From positions 1 to 35,889 of the forward strand of contig JAZBPA010000321.1 in the NCBI GenBank assembly GCA_036351435.1: a stretch of DNA of 35,889 nt, in the 5' to 3' direction. The notes under the pieces were generated by a model. The model was not told the origin of the DNA and searched no databases. It saw only the letters and a program-made list of their open reading frames with translations. This DNA comes from JAAUQA01 sp036351435 (GTDB taxonomy: Bacteria; Pseudomonadota; Gammaproteobacteria; Competibacterales; Competibacteraceae). Positions 17,455 through 26,375 of the stretch are shown here, in pieces; position 1 is the stretch's first letter; every line of letters begins with the position of its first letter. The position numbers and the translations under genes are program-made.

Positions 17455-18156
17455 GTGAAACTTCGCCTTGCTACAACTCTAACGCTCACAACACTGTTTG
17501 CTCCATCTGCCTGGGCAGAAACCTTCCAGATTGAAATCACTAACCTGACCCACGGCAATTACTTCACTCCCGTGCTCATTGCTGCTCATCCCGCCGAAAC
17601 CCATCTGTTTCAAGCCGGTGCGCAAGCCTCTGTCGGCTTGCAAACCATGGCTGAAGAAGGCGATATTGCTTTGCTGGTTAGTGATCTGCAGGGCTTGGGT
17701 GCCGATGTAGTGGGTAATCCAGCCGGAGGTCTGATGGCGCCGGGACAAGTCGTAACGACCACGCTGGAGACCCTGAGCAATAACAATACTCAGCTGTCCG
17801 TAGTCGCTATGATTTTGCCAACGAACGATGCGTTTATCGGCCTGGATGCCATCTCATTGCCCACCGAACCTGGCCGTTACACCTTCAATTTAAACGGTTA
17901 TGACGCCGGTACCGAGGCCAACGACGAACTGATTACCGGCAGTGGTGCTATCGGCACACCCGGTATTCCGGCGGCACCCGGCGGCGATGGCGGGCAAAAC
18001 GGTAGCGGCGTGACCAATACTGAAACGAACCTGCTGGTGCATATTCACCGGGGTGTTCTGGGTGATACCGATCCCACCGGCGATCCCAGCGACTTGGATA
18101 GTCGAATCCATCGCTGGTTAAACCCGGTGGCCCGCGTCGTCGTCACTGTTCAATAG
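17455..18156 (+). CDS. Secreted spondin_N-type protein A
   Basis: A 233-residue exported protein with a signal peptide ending at PSAWA. It is followed by a spondin_N-like beta domain: FQIEITNLTHGNYFTPVLIA, then LHFVPTNDAF-like text here reading MILPTNDAFIGLDA, then YDAGTEANDEL. The last block resembles the metal-binding Asp/Glu motif of the family. A C-terminal HIHRG segment and VARVVVTVQ end the fold. Spondin_N proteins in bacteria are secreted or surface proteins of unclear role, possibly metal-dependent adhesion. The GTG start is supported by AGGAG upstream. It is followed 12 bases later by a paralogue, so the pair is an operon that arose by duplication. Confidence 0.82.
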   Translation: MKLRLATTLTLTTLFAPSAWAETFQIEITNLTHGNYFTPVLIAAHPAETHLFQAGAQASVGLQTMAEEGDIALLVSDLQGLGADVVGNPAGGLMAPGQVVTTTLETLSNNNTQLSVVAMILPTNDAFIGLDAISLPTEPGRYTFNLNGYDAGTEANDELITGSGAIGTPGIPAAPGGDGGQNGSGVTNTETNLLVHIHRGVLGDTDPTGDPSDLDSRIHRWLNPVARVVVTVQ

Positions 18157-18168
18157 GGAGTCGCTGGG

Positions 18169-18885
18169 ATGAATAAGACCCCTTTATCAAAAACTTTGGC
18201 CATGTTACTGCCAACACTATCGCTTTTCGGTTGTGGTGGTGATGGTGACAGTAATGTGAGTGTGAATCCAGGCTCGGACGCCGTTTTCGAGGTCCGTATT
18301 ATCAACCTTACCCACAATCAGCCGTTGTCCCCTCCCGGGGTTATTCTGCATCGGTCGGGTTACAGTGCCTTCGCAGCAGGCAATCCGGTATCCGTTGAGT
18401 TAGAAGTATTAGCCGAAGGTGGTGACCCCGCCGATTGGATTGCCCAAGCCGAAGCTAATAATGCTGTACTGGCGACAGCTGCTGATACCGCCCCAGTTGG
18501 GCCGGGTGGATCAACTACGCTATCCATTACCGGGAATCGTTCGGCAGATTTGGCTATTAGTTTGGCGACCATGCTAGTAAACACCAACGACGCCTTTACC
18601 GGGCGTAGCGGCATCGCTGTCGGTCAGCTAGCGGTACAAGAGTCGCTGCGCTTAAATTTACCGGCTTATGATGCAGGCACCGAGGCCAACTCTGAAACTG
18701 CGGCGACTATTCCTGGACCAGCAGCGGGCGGCGAAGGATTTAACGCCATTCGGGATGATCATGACTTTGTTTCTATCCACGCTGGAGTGGTCACCAGCGA
18801 CGATGGACTGAATACTTCAGCGTTGGATGAATCCCATCGCTTTATCGGTCCCACGGCACAGGTCGTTATTACCCGTATCCAGTAG
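18169..18885 (+). CDS. Spondin_N-type lipoprotein B
   Basis: A 238-residue paralogue of the preceding gene. Unlike that one it carries a lipobox (LSLFGCGGDGD), so it should be membrane-anchored while its partner is released. The shared blocks are FEVRIINLTHNQPLSPPGVI, MLVNTNDAFTGRSG, YDAGTEANSETA and HAGVV. The ATG follows AGGGAG at a normal distance. Together they form an anchored/soluble pair of the same fold. A two-component system begins 93 bases downstream on the same strand. Confidence 0.82.
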   Translation: MNKTPLSKTLAMLLPTLSLFGCGGDGDSNVSVNPGSDAVFEVRIINLTHNQPLSPPGVILHRSGYSAFAAGNPVSVELEVLAEGGDPADWIAQAEANNAVLATAADTAPVGPGGSTTLSITGNRSADLAISLATMLVNTNDAFTGRSGIAVGQLAVQESLRLNLPAYDAGTEANSETAATIPGPAAGGEGFNAIRDDHDFVSIHAGVVTSDDGLNTSALDESHRFIGPTAQVVITRIQ

Positions 18886-18920
18886 GGCCAACTCCAAGGA
18901 GCAACACCAAACGAGACAGC

Positions 18921-18976
18921 GGTATTAAACCCATGCTATACCTTGCAGCATTGCAAGCCACGAGGGGTTTAATGCC
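18921..18976 (+). promoter_or_regulatory. Large hairpin occluding the response regulator ribosome site
   Basis: GGTATTAAACCC (18921-18932) pairs with GGGTTTAATGCC (18965-18976) along 12 positions with one G-T wobble. Inside the loop TTGCA and TGCAA form a second small hairpin. The distal arm ends two bases before the ATG at 18979 and contains half of the likely Shine-Dalgarno GAGGGG (18962-18967). It is not followed by a T run, so a terminator is unlikely. It could control translation of the regulator or be an operator palindrome. Confidence 0.5.
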
Positions 18977-18978
18977 GC

Positions 18979-19680
18979 ATGTCACACCGGGTACTCATCA
19001 TTGAAGATGACCGGGAAATCGCCAATCTGCTGCAGCTCCATTTGAAAGACATCCTGTGTGAGGCTGATTTGGCGTTGACGGGACGGGATGCATTAGGGCT
19101 TTATGCCGAGCGTCGCCATGATTTGGTGATTCTGGACCTAATGTTGCCGGATATTGATGGCTTGGCCATTTGTCGGCAATTACGCAATGACAGCCGTTAT
19201 GTCCCTATTCTCATGCTGACGTCGAAAGCCACCGAACTGGACCGGGTTGTCGGGCTGGAAATGGGCGCTGATGATTACCTGACTAAGCCGTTTAGCTTTC
19301 CCGAACTGCTCGCGCGGGTCAAAGCCTTACTGAGGCGTGCCAATGCGCTGTCCCAGCCACCGGCAGCGCAAGATCAAATCCTAGCCTATGGAGACATGGT
19401 CATTGATATTGGCAAACGGCGGGTTCGGTTGGGAAAACGGGAACCGGAACTCACAGCCAAGGAATTCGACTTATTACTGCACTTTGCCCGGCATCCCGGC
19501 CGGGTATTCACCCGCACCCAGCTGTTGGATCAGGTGTGGGGATACGGACACGATGGTTATGAACACACAGTCAATTCGCATATCAATCGGCTACGCGCCA
19601 AGATTGAGGCTAATCCAACTCAGCCGCGCTATATTCTGACAGTGTGGGGCGTCGGCTACCAATTTTCCGATCGATGTTAA
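18979..19680 (+). CDS. OmpR/PhoB-family response regulator
   Basis: A 233-residue transcription factor. The N-terminal receiver domain (1-120) has the acidic pocket EDD (9-11), phospho-acceptor Asp53 in LVILDLMLPD, a conserved Thr (MLTSKA) and Lys in YLTKPF. The C-terminal winged-helix DNA-binding domain (about 135-230) contains LTAKEFDLLLHFARHPGRVFTR and the recognition segment HTVNSHINRLRAKIE. Its stop overlaps the start of the sensor kinase by seven bases, so the two form a co-translated pair. Its targets are unknown; the adjacent spondin genes and binding protein are candidates. Confidence 0.95.
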   Translation: MSHRVLIIEDDREIANLLQLHLKDILCEADLALTGRDALGLYAERRHDLVILDLMLPDIDGLAICRQLRNDSRYVPILMLTSKATELDRVVGLEMGADDYLTKPFSFPELLARVKALLRRANALSQPPAAQDQILAYGDMVIDIGKRRVRLGKREPELTAKEFDLLLHFARHPGRVFTRTQLLDQVWGYGHDGYEHTVNSHINRLRAKIEANPTQPRYILTVWGVGYQFSDRC

Positions 19681-21140
19681 AAACGCTCTACGCCAAACTG
19701 GCGTTAATCCTATTCGCGGTGTTGCTGGCCATCGGCTTGCTGCATGTGCTGATCAGTCAGTCCGCAACTCAGCGCAATCTGGCGAAAGCCAGTCAACATT
19801 TCAACCGGCATCTAGCCCGCAATTTGGTGGCAGAACGCAATCTGGTTTCCCAAGGCCAATTGGATCAAGCAGCACTTAAAGAAACCTTTGAAATGTATAT
19901 GACCATCAACCCCAGCATCGAAATATATCTGCTGGCTCGGGACGGTCGTATCCTGGCCTATTCCGCTGAACCGGGTAAAGTTAAGCTAACCCATGTGTCG
20001 CTCCTACCTATTCAGAAATTTCTGCGTAATGACGCTCAGCTGCCTGTGCTGGGCGATGATCCGCGTGGCTCAGCGCAAGGCAAGATTTTTTCCGTGACAC
20101 CCGTGCCTTCGGCGGAATCGCTCGAAGGGTATCTTTATGTGGTGTTGCTCGGCGAGGAATACGATGCCTTAGCACGGTTATATCAGGACAGCTTGTTGTT
20201 GCGCTCCAGTGCCTGGATTTTAGCCGGTAGCCTGTTGTTTGGTTTATTGGTCGGGCTGTTACTGTTCGCCCAACTAACCAGAAGGCTGCGACGCTTGAAC
20301 CGGCTGATGGCGGATTTCCGAGCCAGGGATTTTCGCAGCTATCACCCGTATCAGGCACAACCGGGCGGTGATGAAATTGAACAATTGGGAGACAGCTTTG
20401 ATCAGCTGGCGGAGCGCATGCAAGCTTTGCTGACTCGCCTGGAAGCCAAGGACGCGCTGCGCCGCAAGCTAGTGAGCAATGTGTCCCACGATCTCCGTAC
20501 ACCGCTTGCTTGCTTGCATGGGTATTTGCAAACGCTTCAATTGAAAAGAGACGAGCTGAGCGCTCAACAACAAACGCAGTATCTGAATACCGCACTTCAC
20601 CATTCGGAACGGCTCGGTCATCTGGTCGGTGAATTGTTCGAATTGGCCAAACTGGAAGCCCGAGAAATCAAGCCCCAAAAGGAACCGTTTCCACCGGCTG
20701 AGCTCATTCAGGACATCGCGCAAAAATTCCAGGTCCCCGTCCAACAAAAACACATTCAATTACTGGTTCGGTTTCCTGAAGACGCGCCCTTTATATCAGC
20801 GGATATCGGTCTGCTGGAGAGGGTGTTGGAGAATTTACTGCAGAATGCCTTGAATCATACGCCGGAAAATGGCCGTATTCTGCTCGCGCTGAGTTATCGA
20901 GATAACATGGTCACGCTAACGGTTGCGGATACCGGATGTGGCATCGCGCCCGATGCGCTGCCATTTATCTTCGAGCGCTTTTATCGAAGCGCTCAGGATG
21001 GCTCCCATCATCATGCCGGACTAGGTCTGGCGATCGCCAGCCATATCGTTGCTCTCCATAATAGTCAGCTGCGAGTTGCCAGCCAGCTGAATAAAGGGAC
21101 ATGTTTTGCGTTTAATCTACCAGTTTGGCAAGCACATTAA
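19674..21140 (+). CDS. Membrane sensor histidine kinase
   Basis: A 488-residue kinase partner of the preceding regulator. Membrane helices lie at about 9-28 and 176-199, with a periplasmic sensor of about 145 residues between them (Cache-like: IEIYLLARDGRILAYS). A HAMP linker (about 200-255) precedes the HisKA domain with phospho-acceptor His272 in VSHDLRTPLA. The ATP-binding HATPase domain has the N box ENLLQNALNHT, the G1 box DTGCGIAP and GLGLAIAS. The ATG at 19674 is chosen because it gives the usual short N-terminus and overlaps the regulator stop. The ligand is unknown. Confidence 0.93.
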   Translation: MLKTLYAKLALILFAVLLAIGLLHVLISQSATQRNLAKASQHFNRHLARNLVAERNLVSQGQLDQAALKETFEMYMTINPSIEIYLLARDGRILAYSAEPGKVKLTHVSLLPIQKFLRNDAQLPVLGDDPRGSAQGKIFSVTPVPSAESLEGYLYVVLLGEEYDALARLYQDSLLLRSSAWILAGSLLFGLLVGLLLFAQLTRRLRRLNRLMADFRARDFRSYHPYQAQPGGDEIEQLGDSFDQLAERMQALLTRLEAKDALRRKLVSNVSHDLRTPLACLHGYLQTLQLKRDELSAQQQTQYLNTALHHSERLGHLVGELFELAKLEAREIKPQKEPFPPAELIQDIAQKFQVPVQQKHIQLLVRFPEDAPFISADIGLLERVLENLLQNALNHTPENGRILLALSYRDNMVTLTVADTGCGIAPDALPFIFERFYRSAQDGSHHHAGLGLAIASHIVALHNSQLRVASQLNKGTCFAFNLPVWQAH

Positions 21141-21275
21141 AAAAAGCGCTATACCCTGCTGTTGTAACCAAAGAATGTACTATGCTTGTAAGCTGCCAAG
21201 TTCAGCGGTTTTGAGGTTTCGCCAGCCGATTCCTGACAGCAACTCAACCGCAGAATCCATACGGAGACGGTATTT

Positions 21276-22934
21276 GTGAAGCGACGATTTGTTTTGCTAC
21301 TAGCTGGTTTCATCGCACTAATGCCTTGGTCGCTCCACGCCAAGGATGATCTGGTCATCGGTATCACGCAATACCCGGCGACCCTGCACCCGAATTTCGA
21401 ACCCATGTTGGCCAAAGTCTATGTCTGGGGTATGACTCAGCGTCCTTTGACTGCTTATGATCCTGACTGGCAACTGACTTGTATGCTGTGCACAGAATTG
21501 CCGACTTTGGAAAACGGCAAAGCCGTGCTGGAGCAACTGCCCAACGGCAAACAGGGTATTGCAGTGACTTACACCATTCAACCTGAGGCGACCTGGGGCG
21601 ATGGCACCCCGGTGACCACCCAGGATGTGTTATTCACTTGGGAAGTGGGACGAGACCCGAAGGCCGGGGTTTCCGCGCAAGAATTGTATCGGCGTATCCT
21701 CAAAATCGACGTTCAGGACGACAAAACTTTTACTTTGCATCTCGATAGGGTGACTTTCGAATACGCAAGCATAGGCGATTTTCGTTTGTTGCCCGCCCAT
21801 CTGGAACGGGAGATCTTCGAAGCCGATCCGGCTGAATACCGTAACCGTACCAATTTCGACGCCAATCCCACCAATCCCGGCCTCTATTTCGGTCCCTATC
21901 GGATAACCGAGGCCGCGCGTGGCTCCTATGTGGTGTTGGAAACCAATCCATCTTGGTGGGGTGAGCCGCCGCATTTCAAACGCATTGTCGTTAAAACGAT
22001 AGAGAATACCGCCGCGCTGGAAGCCAATTTACTGTCCGGCGAGATCGACGCCATCGCCGGTGAATTGGGCTTGTCGCTGGATCAAGCGCTGGCTTTTGAG
22101 AAGCGGCATAGCGACCGGTTTAACGTGGTCTACAAACCGGGACTGATTTATGAGCACTTGGAATTCAACCTGGATAATCCGCTGTTTCAAGACATTCGGG
22201 TACGCAAAGCGCTGTTGCTCGCTATTGATCGGGCGGCGATCAGCCGTGAATTGTTTGCCGATAAGCAACCCGTAGCCAACACCAGCGTGAATCCGCTCGA
22301 CTGGGTTTATGATCCCACCGTACCGCCCTACTCTTTTAATCTCACCGAAGCGACCAACTTACTGGATGAAGCCGGTTGGACCGTTATGAAAGACGGCTTT
22401 CGCCATAACGCACAGGGCGAACGCTTGAGTTTCGAGTTGATGACCACGGCGGGCAACCGCTCGCGTGAGTTGGTGCAACAGGTCTTACAGAGCCAGTGGC
22501 GGCAAGTGGGCGTCGAGGCCCGGATTCGCAACGAACCGGCCCGGGTGTTTTTCGGCGAGACCGTCAGCAAGCGCAAATTCACCGGACTGGCGTTGTTCGC
22601 CTGGGTTTCTTCCCCGGAAAGCGTGCCGCGCAGCACCTTGCATTCCGAGGAAATTCCAACCGCCAAAAACGGTTGGAGCGGGCAGAATTACACGGGCTAC
22701 AGCAATCCGGAAATGGATCGCTTGATCGACGCCATTGAGGTAGAGCTGGATCGCGACAAGCGCAAAGCCTTGTGGGGTCGATTGCAGCATCTTTATGCCA
22801 ACGACCTACCGGTCATACCGCTGTTTTTCCGGGCCGACGCTTACATTCTCCCGCCCTGGTTGAAGGGTGTACGTCCCACCGGCCATCAATTCCTCAGCAC
22901 GCTGTGGATCGAGTCCTGGCGGAGCGCTCCCTGA
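21276..22934 (+). CDS. Orphan family-5 (peptide-type) solute-binding protein
   Basis: A 552-residue periplasmic binding protein of the SBP_bac_5 family (DppA/OppA/NikA-like). It has a signal peptide ending in SLHA. Family blocks are TWGDGTPVTTQDVLFTW, NPGLYFGPYRI, IDAIAGE, FNLDNPLFQDIRVRKALLLA and DLPVIPLFF. The GTG start has GGAG nine bases upstream. No permease gene is adjacent. It lies 30 bases upstream of the large hybrid sensor kinase on the same strand, so it is more likely to supply that receptor with a ligand signal than to feed a transporter. The lone OppD-type ATPase at 27601 is on the same strand but five kilobases away. Confidence 0.88.
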   Translation: MKRRFVLLLAGFIALMPWSLHAKDDLVIGITQYPATLHPNFEPMLAKVYVWGMTQRPLTAYDPDWQLTCMLCTELPTLENGKAVLEQLPNGKQGIAVTYTIQPEATWGDGTPVTTQDVLFTWEVGRDPKAGVSAQELYRRILKIDVQDDKTFTLHLDRVTFEYASIGDFRLLPAHLEREIFEADPAEYRNRTNFDANPTNPGLYFGPYRITEAARGSYVVLETNPSWWGEPPHFKRIVVKTIENTAALEANLLSGEIDAIAGELGLSLDQALAFEKRHSDRFNVVYKPGLIYEHLEFNLDNPLFQDIRVRKALLLAIDRAAISRELFADKQPVANTSVNPLDWVYDPTVPPYSFNLTEATNLLDEAGWTVMKDGFRHNAQGERLSFELMTTAGNRSRELVQQVLQSQWRQVGVEARIRNEPARVFFGETVSKRKFTGLALFAWVSSPESVPRSTLHSEEIPTAKNGWSGQNYTGYSNPEMDRLIDAIEVELDRDKRKALWGRLQHLYANDLPVIPLFFRADAYILPPWLKGVRPTGHQFLSTLWIESWRSAP

Positions 22935-22950
22935 GTCTTGTTAATGGACA

Positions 22951-22967
22951 AGGAGGTCGGGGAGTTG
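22951..22967 (+). promoter_or_regulatory. Ribosome binding site setting a TTG start
   Basis: AGGAGGT (22951-22957) is a near-perfect Shine-Dalgarno sequence. The first initiator at a normal distance is TTG at 22965, eight bases after GGAGG. ATG at 22944 precedes the site and cannot use it. The TTG start gives a protein beginning MGQPRFLGSRI, followed directly by a good signal peptide, which supports this choice. Confidence 0.7.
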
Positions 22968-25900
22968 GGTCAACCACGATTTCTTGGTTCGCGAATACTC
23001 TTCGCGCTATTTTGTGCCTTGTTCGGTTTTGCCGCTCAAGCCGAACAGCCACCCATCGCCGTTAAGGGAGTCCTGGATCTCCGCAACTGGGATTTCACGA
23101 CGCAAGGATCGATTGAAATGCAGGGAGAATGGGCGTTTTATTGGAAAAAGTTCTATGACGGCGATCATTTTCGCTTGGGCAAAGACATCCAACCCGATGC
23201 TTATTTATCGGTGCCTAATGCGTGGAACGGCTTAGCGCTGGCAGACGGCAAGGTGGCCAATGGGCCGGGTTTCGCCACCCTGAGGCTTAAAATACGGCTA
23301 CCCCAGTCAATCTCTATCTCTCAAGTCAAATTTCTCCGCATCGTCGTAAGACCAATCGATTCACCTTATGAGATGCAAGTTTTCGATAGTTCCGGGAAAC
23401 CACTGTCAGAACTGGTGCATAGCGGTGATTTGAATCAAAAACTGGTTATTCCGCCAAAACATGCACAAAGTTCACCTGTCCTTTCTGACTCTGAGCTGAT
23501 TGTGATCTGGAGAATCAGCAACCATCAACGCCATGCTGTTGCAGGTCCTTGGCGAGTGCCTGAACTAGGCAAAGAAGCAGTTATTGTTAGTAAACTAAAA
23601 ATAAACCGTTCCATTGATTTTTTACTCATAGGGATTGCACTTACGGCGGGTTTTTATCACTGGGTACTGTTTTTATTAAGGCCGAGAGACTATGAGACAT
23701 TCTGGTTCGGCTTGTTTTGTTTATGTATCGCCTTTGTTGTTTTCTACGTCAATGAATACATTGGTGATTTTCTGGGAGAGGATCTCAATTACGATAATCT
23801 ACAAAGGCTGTTAGTATTACTTGTTAATCTCGATATTATTTCATTGGTCTACTTTTTGCGCAGTATCATTCCCCAGCACGCTAAAGGCAAATTCTCAATA
23901 GCACTAGCCACGCCGAGTGTCTTTTGCATTGTTATGGTTTGGATACTACCTTTCAACGAGTTCATGTTTGGATTTTTCATATTCTTCTTACCCCTTCATC
24001 ACGCTTTAATCATACTATGGGCAAGCTACGTCAGCCTTAGCGCTTTTATGAAAGAGGTTGGCGTCATTAGTTTTTCCGTTTTTTCTGGAATTCTCGCATT
24101 ATCAGTAACCAACATTCACGCCATCTTGGTGGCAACACGAGTGGTTCAAGATGTGCTGTATCTCCATTTCGGTCTGATTGTCTTTGTTATTATGCAGGCC
24201 GTGGCTATAGCAAGAAAAAATCAGAACGCTTATATTTTATCGGAGCAATTGACCGAAGATTTAAAATCCAAATCTATGGAACTGGAAAGAACCAATAGAT
24301 CGCTGGAGAAACAAGCTAAAGAACTTACCCGCATGGACCGGCTCAAGGATGGCTTTCTTGCCAATACATCTCATGAGTTACAGACACCACTGAATGGAAT
24401 CATCGGACTAACCGAATCCTTGCTTGGGCAGAATATATCAACTTTACAACAACGCCATCATTTGAATCTAATCACTTACAGTGCCAAGCGGCTCTATAAT
24501 TTAGTCAATGACATTTTAGATTTCTCCAAAATCCAACACCAAGATATTAAATTAAACTTAAAACCCACCGATCTAAGCAGTCTCATTGACTTTGTAATAG
24601 CCACATCTAAACCGTTGATTAAAGAAAAACCACTTGAATTAAACAATGGTATCGCCGCCGATATTCCCCCAGTAATGGCCGATGAAGACCGTTTGCAGCA
24701 GATACTGTTCAATTTGATCGGTAACGCGATTAAGTTTACTGAACAAGGTGAAATAACTGTTTCCGCAGTGCACGAGCATGCTTACATAAGAGTCTTGGTG
24801 GAAGATACCGGGATTGGTATTCCCGAGCAAGAACTTGCGCATATTTTTGATGCGTTCGGGCAAGCCGCTCGATCCAGTGCCGATACTTATGGTGGAACCG
24901 GTTTGGGTTTGACGATTGCTAAGCAACTGGTCGAGCTACACCGAGGAACGATAGCTGTTGCTAATCGGGCTACTTCCGGCACGGTGTTTACTTTTACCTT
25001 ACCTGTTGCTCCCACTTCGAACCCATCAAAGGCTATGAGTTGGCCAACTGCCAAAATTCGCTTTATTGAATCCGACCCCAGCGCCTATTTGCCGGAAACA
25101 ATCGACGATGAATCACAGGAGCACGATAAAGCAACTATCCTGATAGTCGATGATGAGTCAACGAATATTCAACTGATAATCAATCATCTGCCGTCAAATC
25201 ATTACACTGTATTGGTTGCACACAATGGATTCGATGCTTTGGAACTCCTACAAAAGAACCAGCCGGATTTAGTGCTCATGGATTTGATGATGCCGATCAT
25301 GAACGGATTCGAAGCCACCCGCAAAATTAGGCAACACTATTCGCTAACGCAACTGCCGATTATTATTCTAACGGTGCGTAGTCGGTTAGGCGATCTGATC
25401 GAGGGACTCAATTCTGGCGCTAACGATTATTTACTCAAACCGTATCCTAAAGAAGAGCTATTAGCTCGCATTAGAGTGCATCTCAATATTTCTAAAACGA
25501 AACAGATAGTCGAGAAGTTCGTGCCGACGGATTTTTTCAGACACCTGGAAAAAGAAAGTATCCTGGATATCCGGTTAGGAGACAATATAGAGAAAGAAGT
25601 TAATATTTTATTTTCTGATATTCGCTCATTTTCATCTTTCGCTGAACAGATAACATCTGAAGAATTATTTAATTTTATAAATTTCTATTTAAGCAAGATG
25701 GGTCCCTTGGTACGCCAGTATAATGGTTTTATCGATCAGTATGTGGGTGATGCCATAGTTGCTTTATTCGGAGATTCAGCCGATGATGCGTTGCAATCCG
25801 CTATTAATATGTTGTCTTTCCTACGCACTTACAATGAGGATATAAAATCCGACTCCAAGCAATTTCCAATCAAGGTTGGAATCGGCCTTCATTCCGGAAA

Positions 25901-26375
25901 GCTTAGGTTAGGTATAATTGGTGAAGTCGATAGAATACAAAGTGGAATAATCGGTGATTCGGTAAATTTAGCTTCTCGTTTGCAGGATATGACAAAAATC
26001 TTTGAGACTTCTTTACTGATTAGTGAAGATATTCTTAATAGTCTCCAGAGCCCGCAAAAATACAGCATACGGTCTATCGGTAAAGTAAAAGTTAAAGGAA
26101 GAAAGAAATCGATTGGCGTTTTCGAGGTACTTGACGGCGAAAATCCGGCTCTGCGTAGTGGAAAGCAATCCACAGAATCCTTGTTCCAAATAGGGCTTAG
26201 TTTGTATGAACAGAAAGATTTAATTCATGCTAAACGGCTATTTGAAGATTGCCACAATAAATGTCCACAGGATGGAGCAGCAAAGATCTATCTGAATAGC
26301 TGTAAACATTACCTGAATGTGGACGTTGATCAGCACTCATGGGAAGGAATACCGTATCTAAACATAATGAGTTGA
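22965..26375 (+). CDS. 7TMR-DISM-type hybrid histidine kinase with class III cyclase output
   Basis: A 1136-residue receptor, numbered from the TTG start. In order it has a signal peptide ending AAQA (about 26) and a periplasmic beta-rich 7TMR-DISM-type sensor (30-210). About seven membrane helices (215-415) and a short coiled coil follow. HisKA has His470 (SHELQTPLNG) and HATPase has NLIGNAIKFT, DTGIGIP and GGTGLGL. The receiver has VDDE, Asp773 (LMDLMMP) and Lys825. A class III nucleotidyl cyclase (about 880-1050) and a TPR-like tail end the protein. In the cyclase both metal aspartates (885 FSDIR, 929 GDAI) and the transition-state Asn1001/Arg1005 are present. The usual purine-selecting Lys and Asp positions appear to be Gln925 and Gln992. 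The protein probably converts a periplasmic signal into a cyclic nucleotide by an internal phosphorelay. Confidence 0.88.
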   Translation: MGQPRFLGSRILFALFCALFGFAAQAEQPPIAVKGVLDLRNWDFTTQGSIEMQGEWAFYWKKFYDGDHFRLGKDIQPDAYLSVPNAWNGLALADGKVANGPGFATLRLKIRLPQSISISQVKFLRIVVRPIDSPYEMQVFDSSGKPLSELVHSGDLNQKLVIPPKHAQSSPVLSDSELIVIWRISNHQRHAVAGPWRVPELGKEAVIVSKLKINRSIDFLLIGIALTAGFYHWVLFLLRPRDYETFWFGLFCLCIAFVVFYVNEYIGDFLGEDLNYDNLQRLLVLLVNLDIISLVYFLRSIIPQHAKGKFSIALATPSVFCIVMVWILPFNEFMFGFFIFFLPLHHALIILWASYVSLSAFMKEVGVISFSVFSGILALSVTNIHAILVATRVVQDVLYLHFGLIVFVIMQAVAIARKNQNAYILSEQLTEDLKSKSMELERTNRSLEKQAKELTRMDRLKDGFLANTSHELQTPLNGIIGLTESLLGQNISTLQQRHHLNLITYSAKRLYNLVNDILDFSKIQHQDIKLNLKPTDLSSLIDFVIATSKPLIKEKPLELNNGIAADIPPVMADEDRLQQILFNLIGNAIKFTEQGEITVSAVHEHAYIRVLVEDTGIGIPEQELAHIFDAFGQAARSSADTYGGTGLGLTIAKQLVELHRGTIAVANRATSGTVFTFTLPVAPTSNPSKAMSWPTAKIRFIESDPSAYLPETIDDESQEHDKATILIVDDESTNIQLIINHLPSNHYTVLVAHNGFDALELLQKNQPDLVLMDLMMPIMNGFEATRKIRQHYSLTQLPIIILTVRSRLGDLIEGLNSGANDYLLKPYPKEELLARIRVHLNISKTKQIVEKFVPTDFFRHLEKESILDIRLGDNIEKEVNILFSDIRSFSSFAEQITSEELFNFINFYLSKMGPLVRQYNGFIDQYVGDAIVALFGDSADDALQSAINMLSFLRTYNEDIKSDSKQFPIKVGIGLHSGKLRLGIIGEVDRIQSGIIGDSVNLASRLQDMTKIFETSLLISEDILNSLQSPQKYSIRSIGKVKVKGRKKSIGVFEVLDGENPALRSGKQSTESLFQIGLSLYEQKDLIHAKRLFEDCHNKCPQDGAAKIYLNSCKHYLNVDVDQHSWEGIPYLNIMS

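Noticed and set aside
20008..20595. 195-codon minus-strand frame inside the sensor kinase
   Set aside because: It overlaps a clear kinase domain in another frame and has no domain or signal of its own.
22772..23065. 97-codon plus-strand frame across the binding protein/kinase junction
   Set aside because: It overlaps two well-supported genes; its composition is that of an out-of-frame reading.
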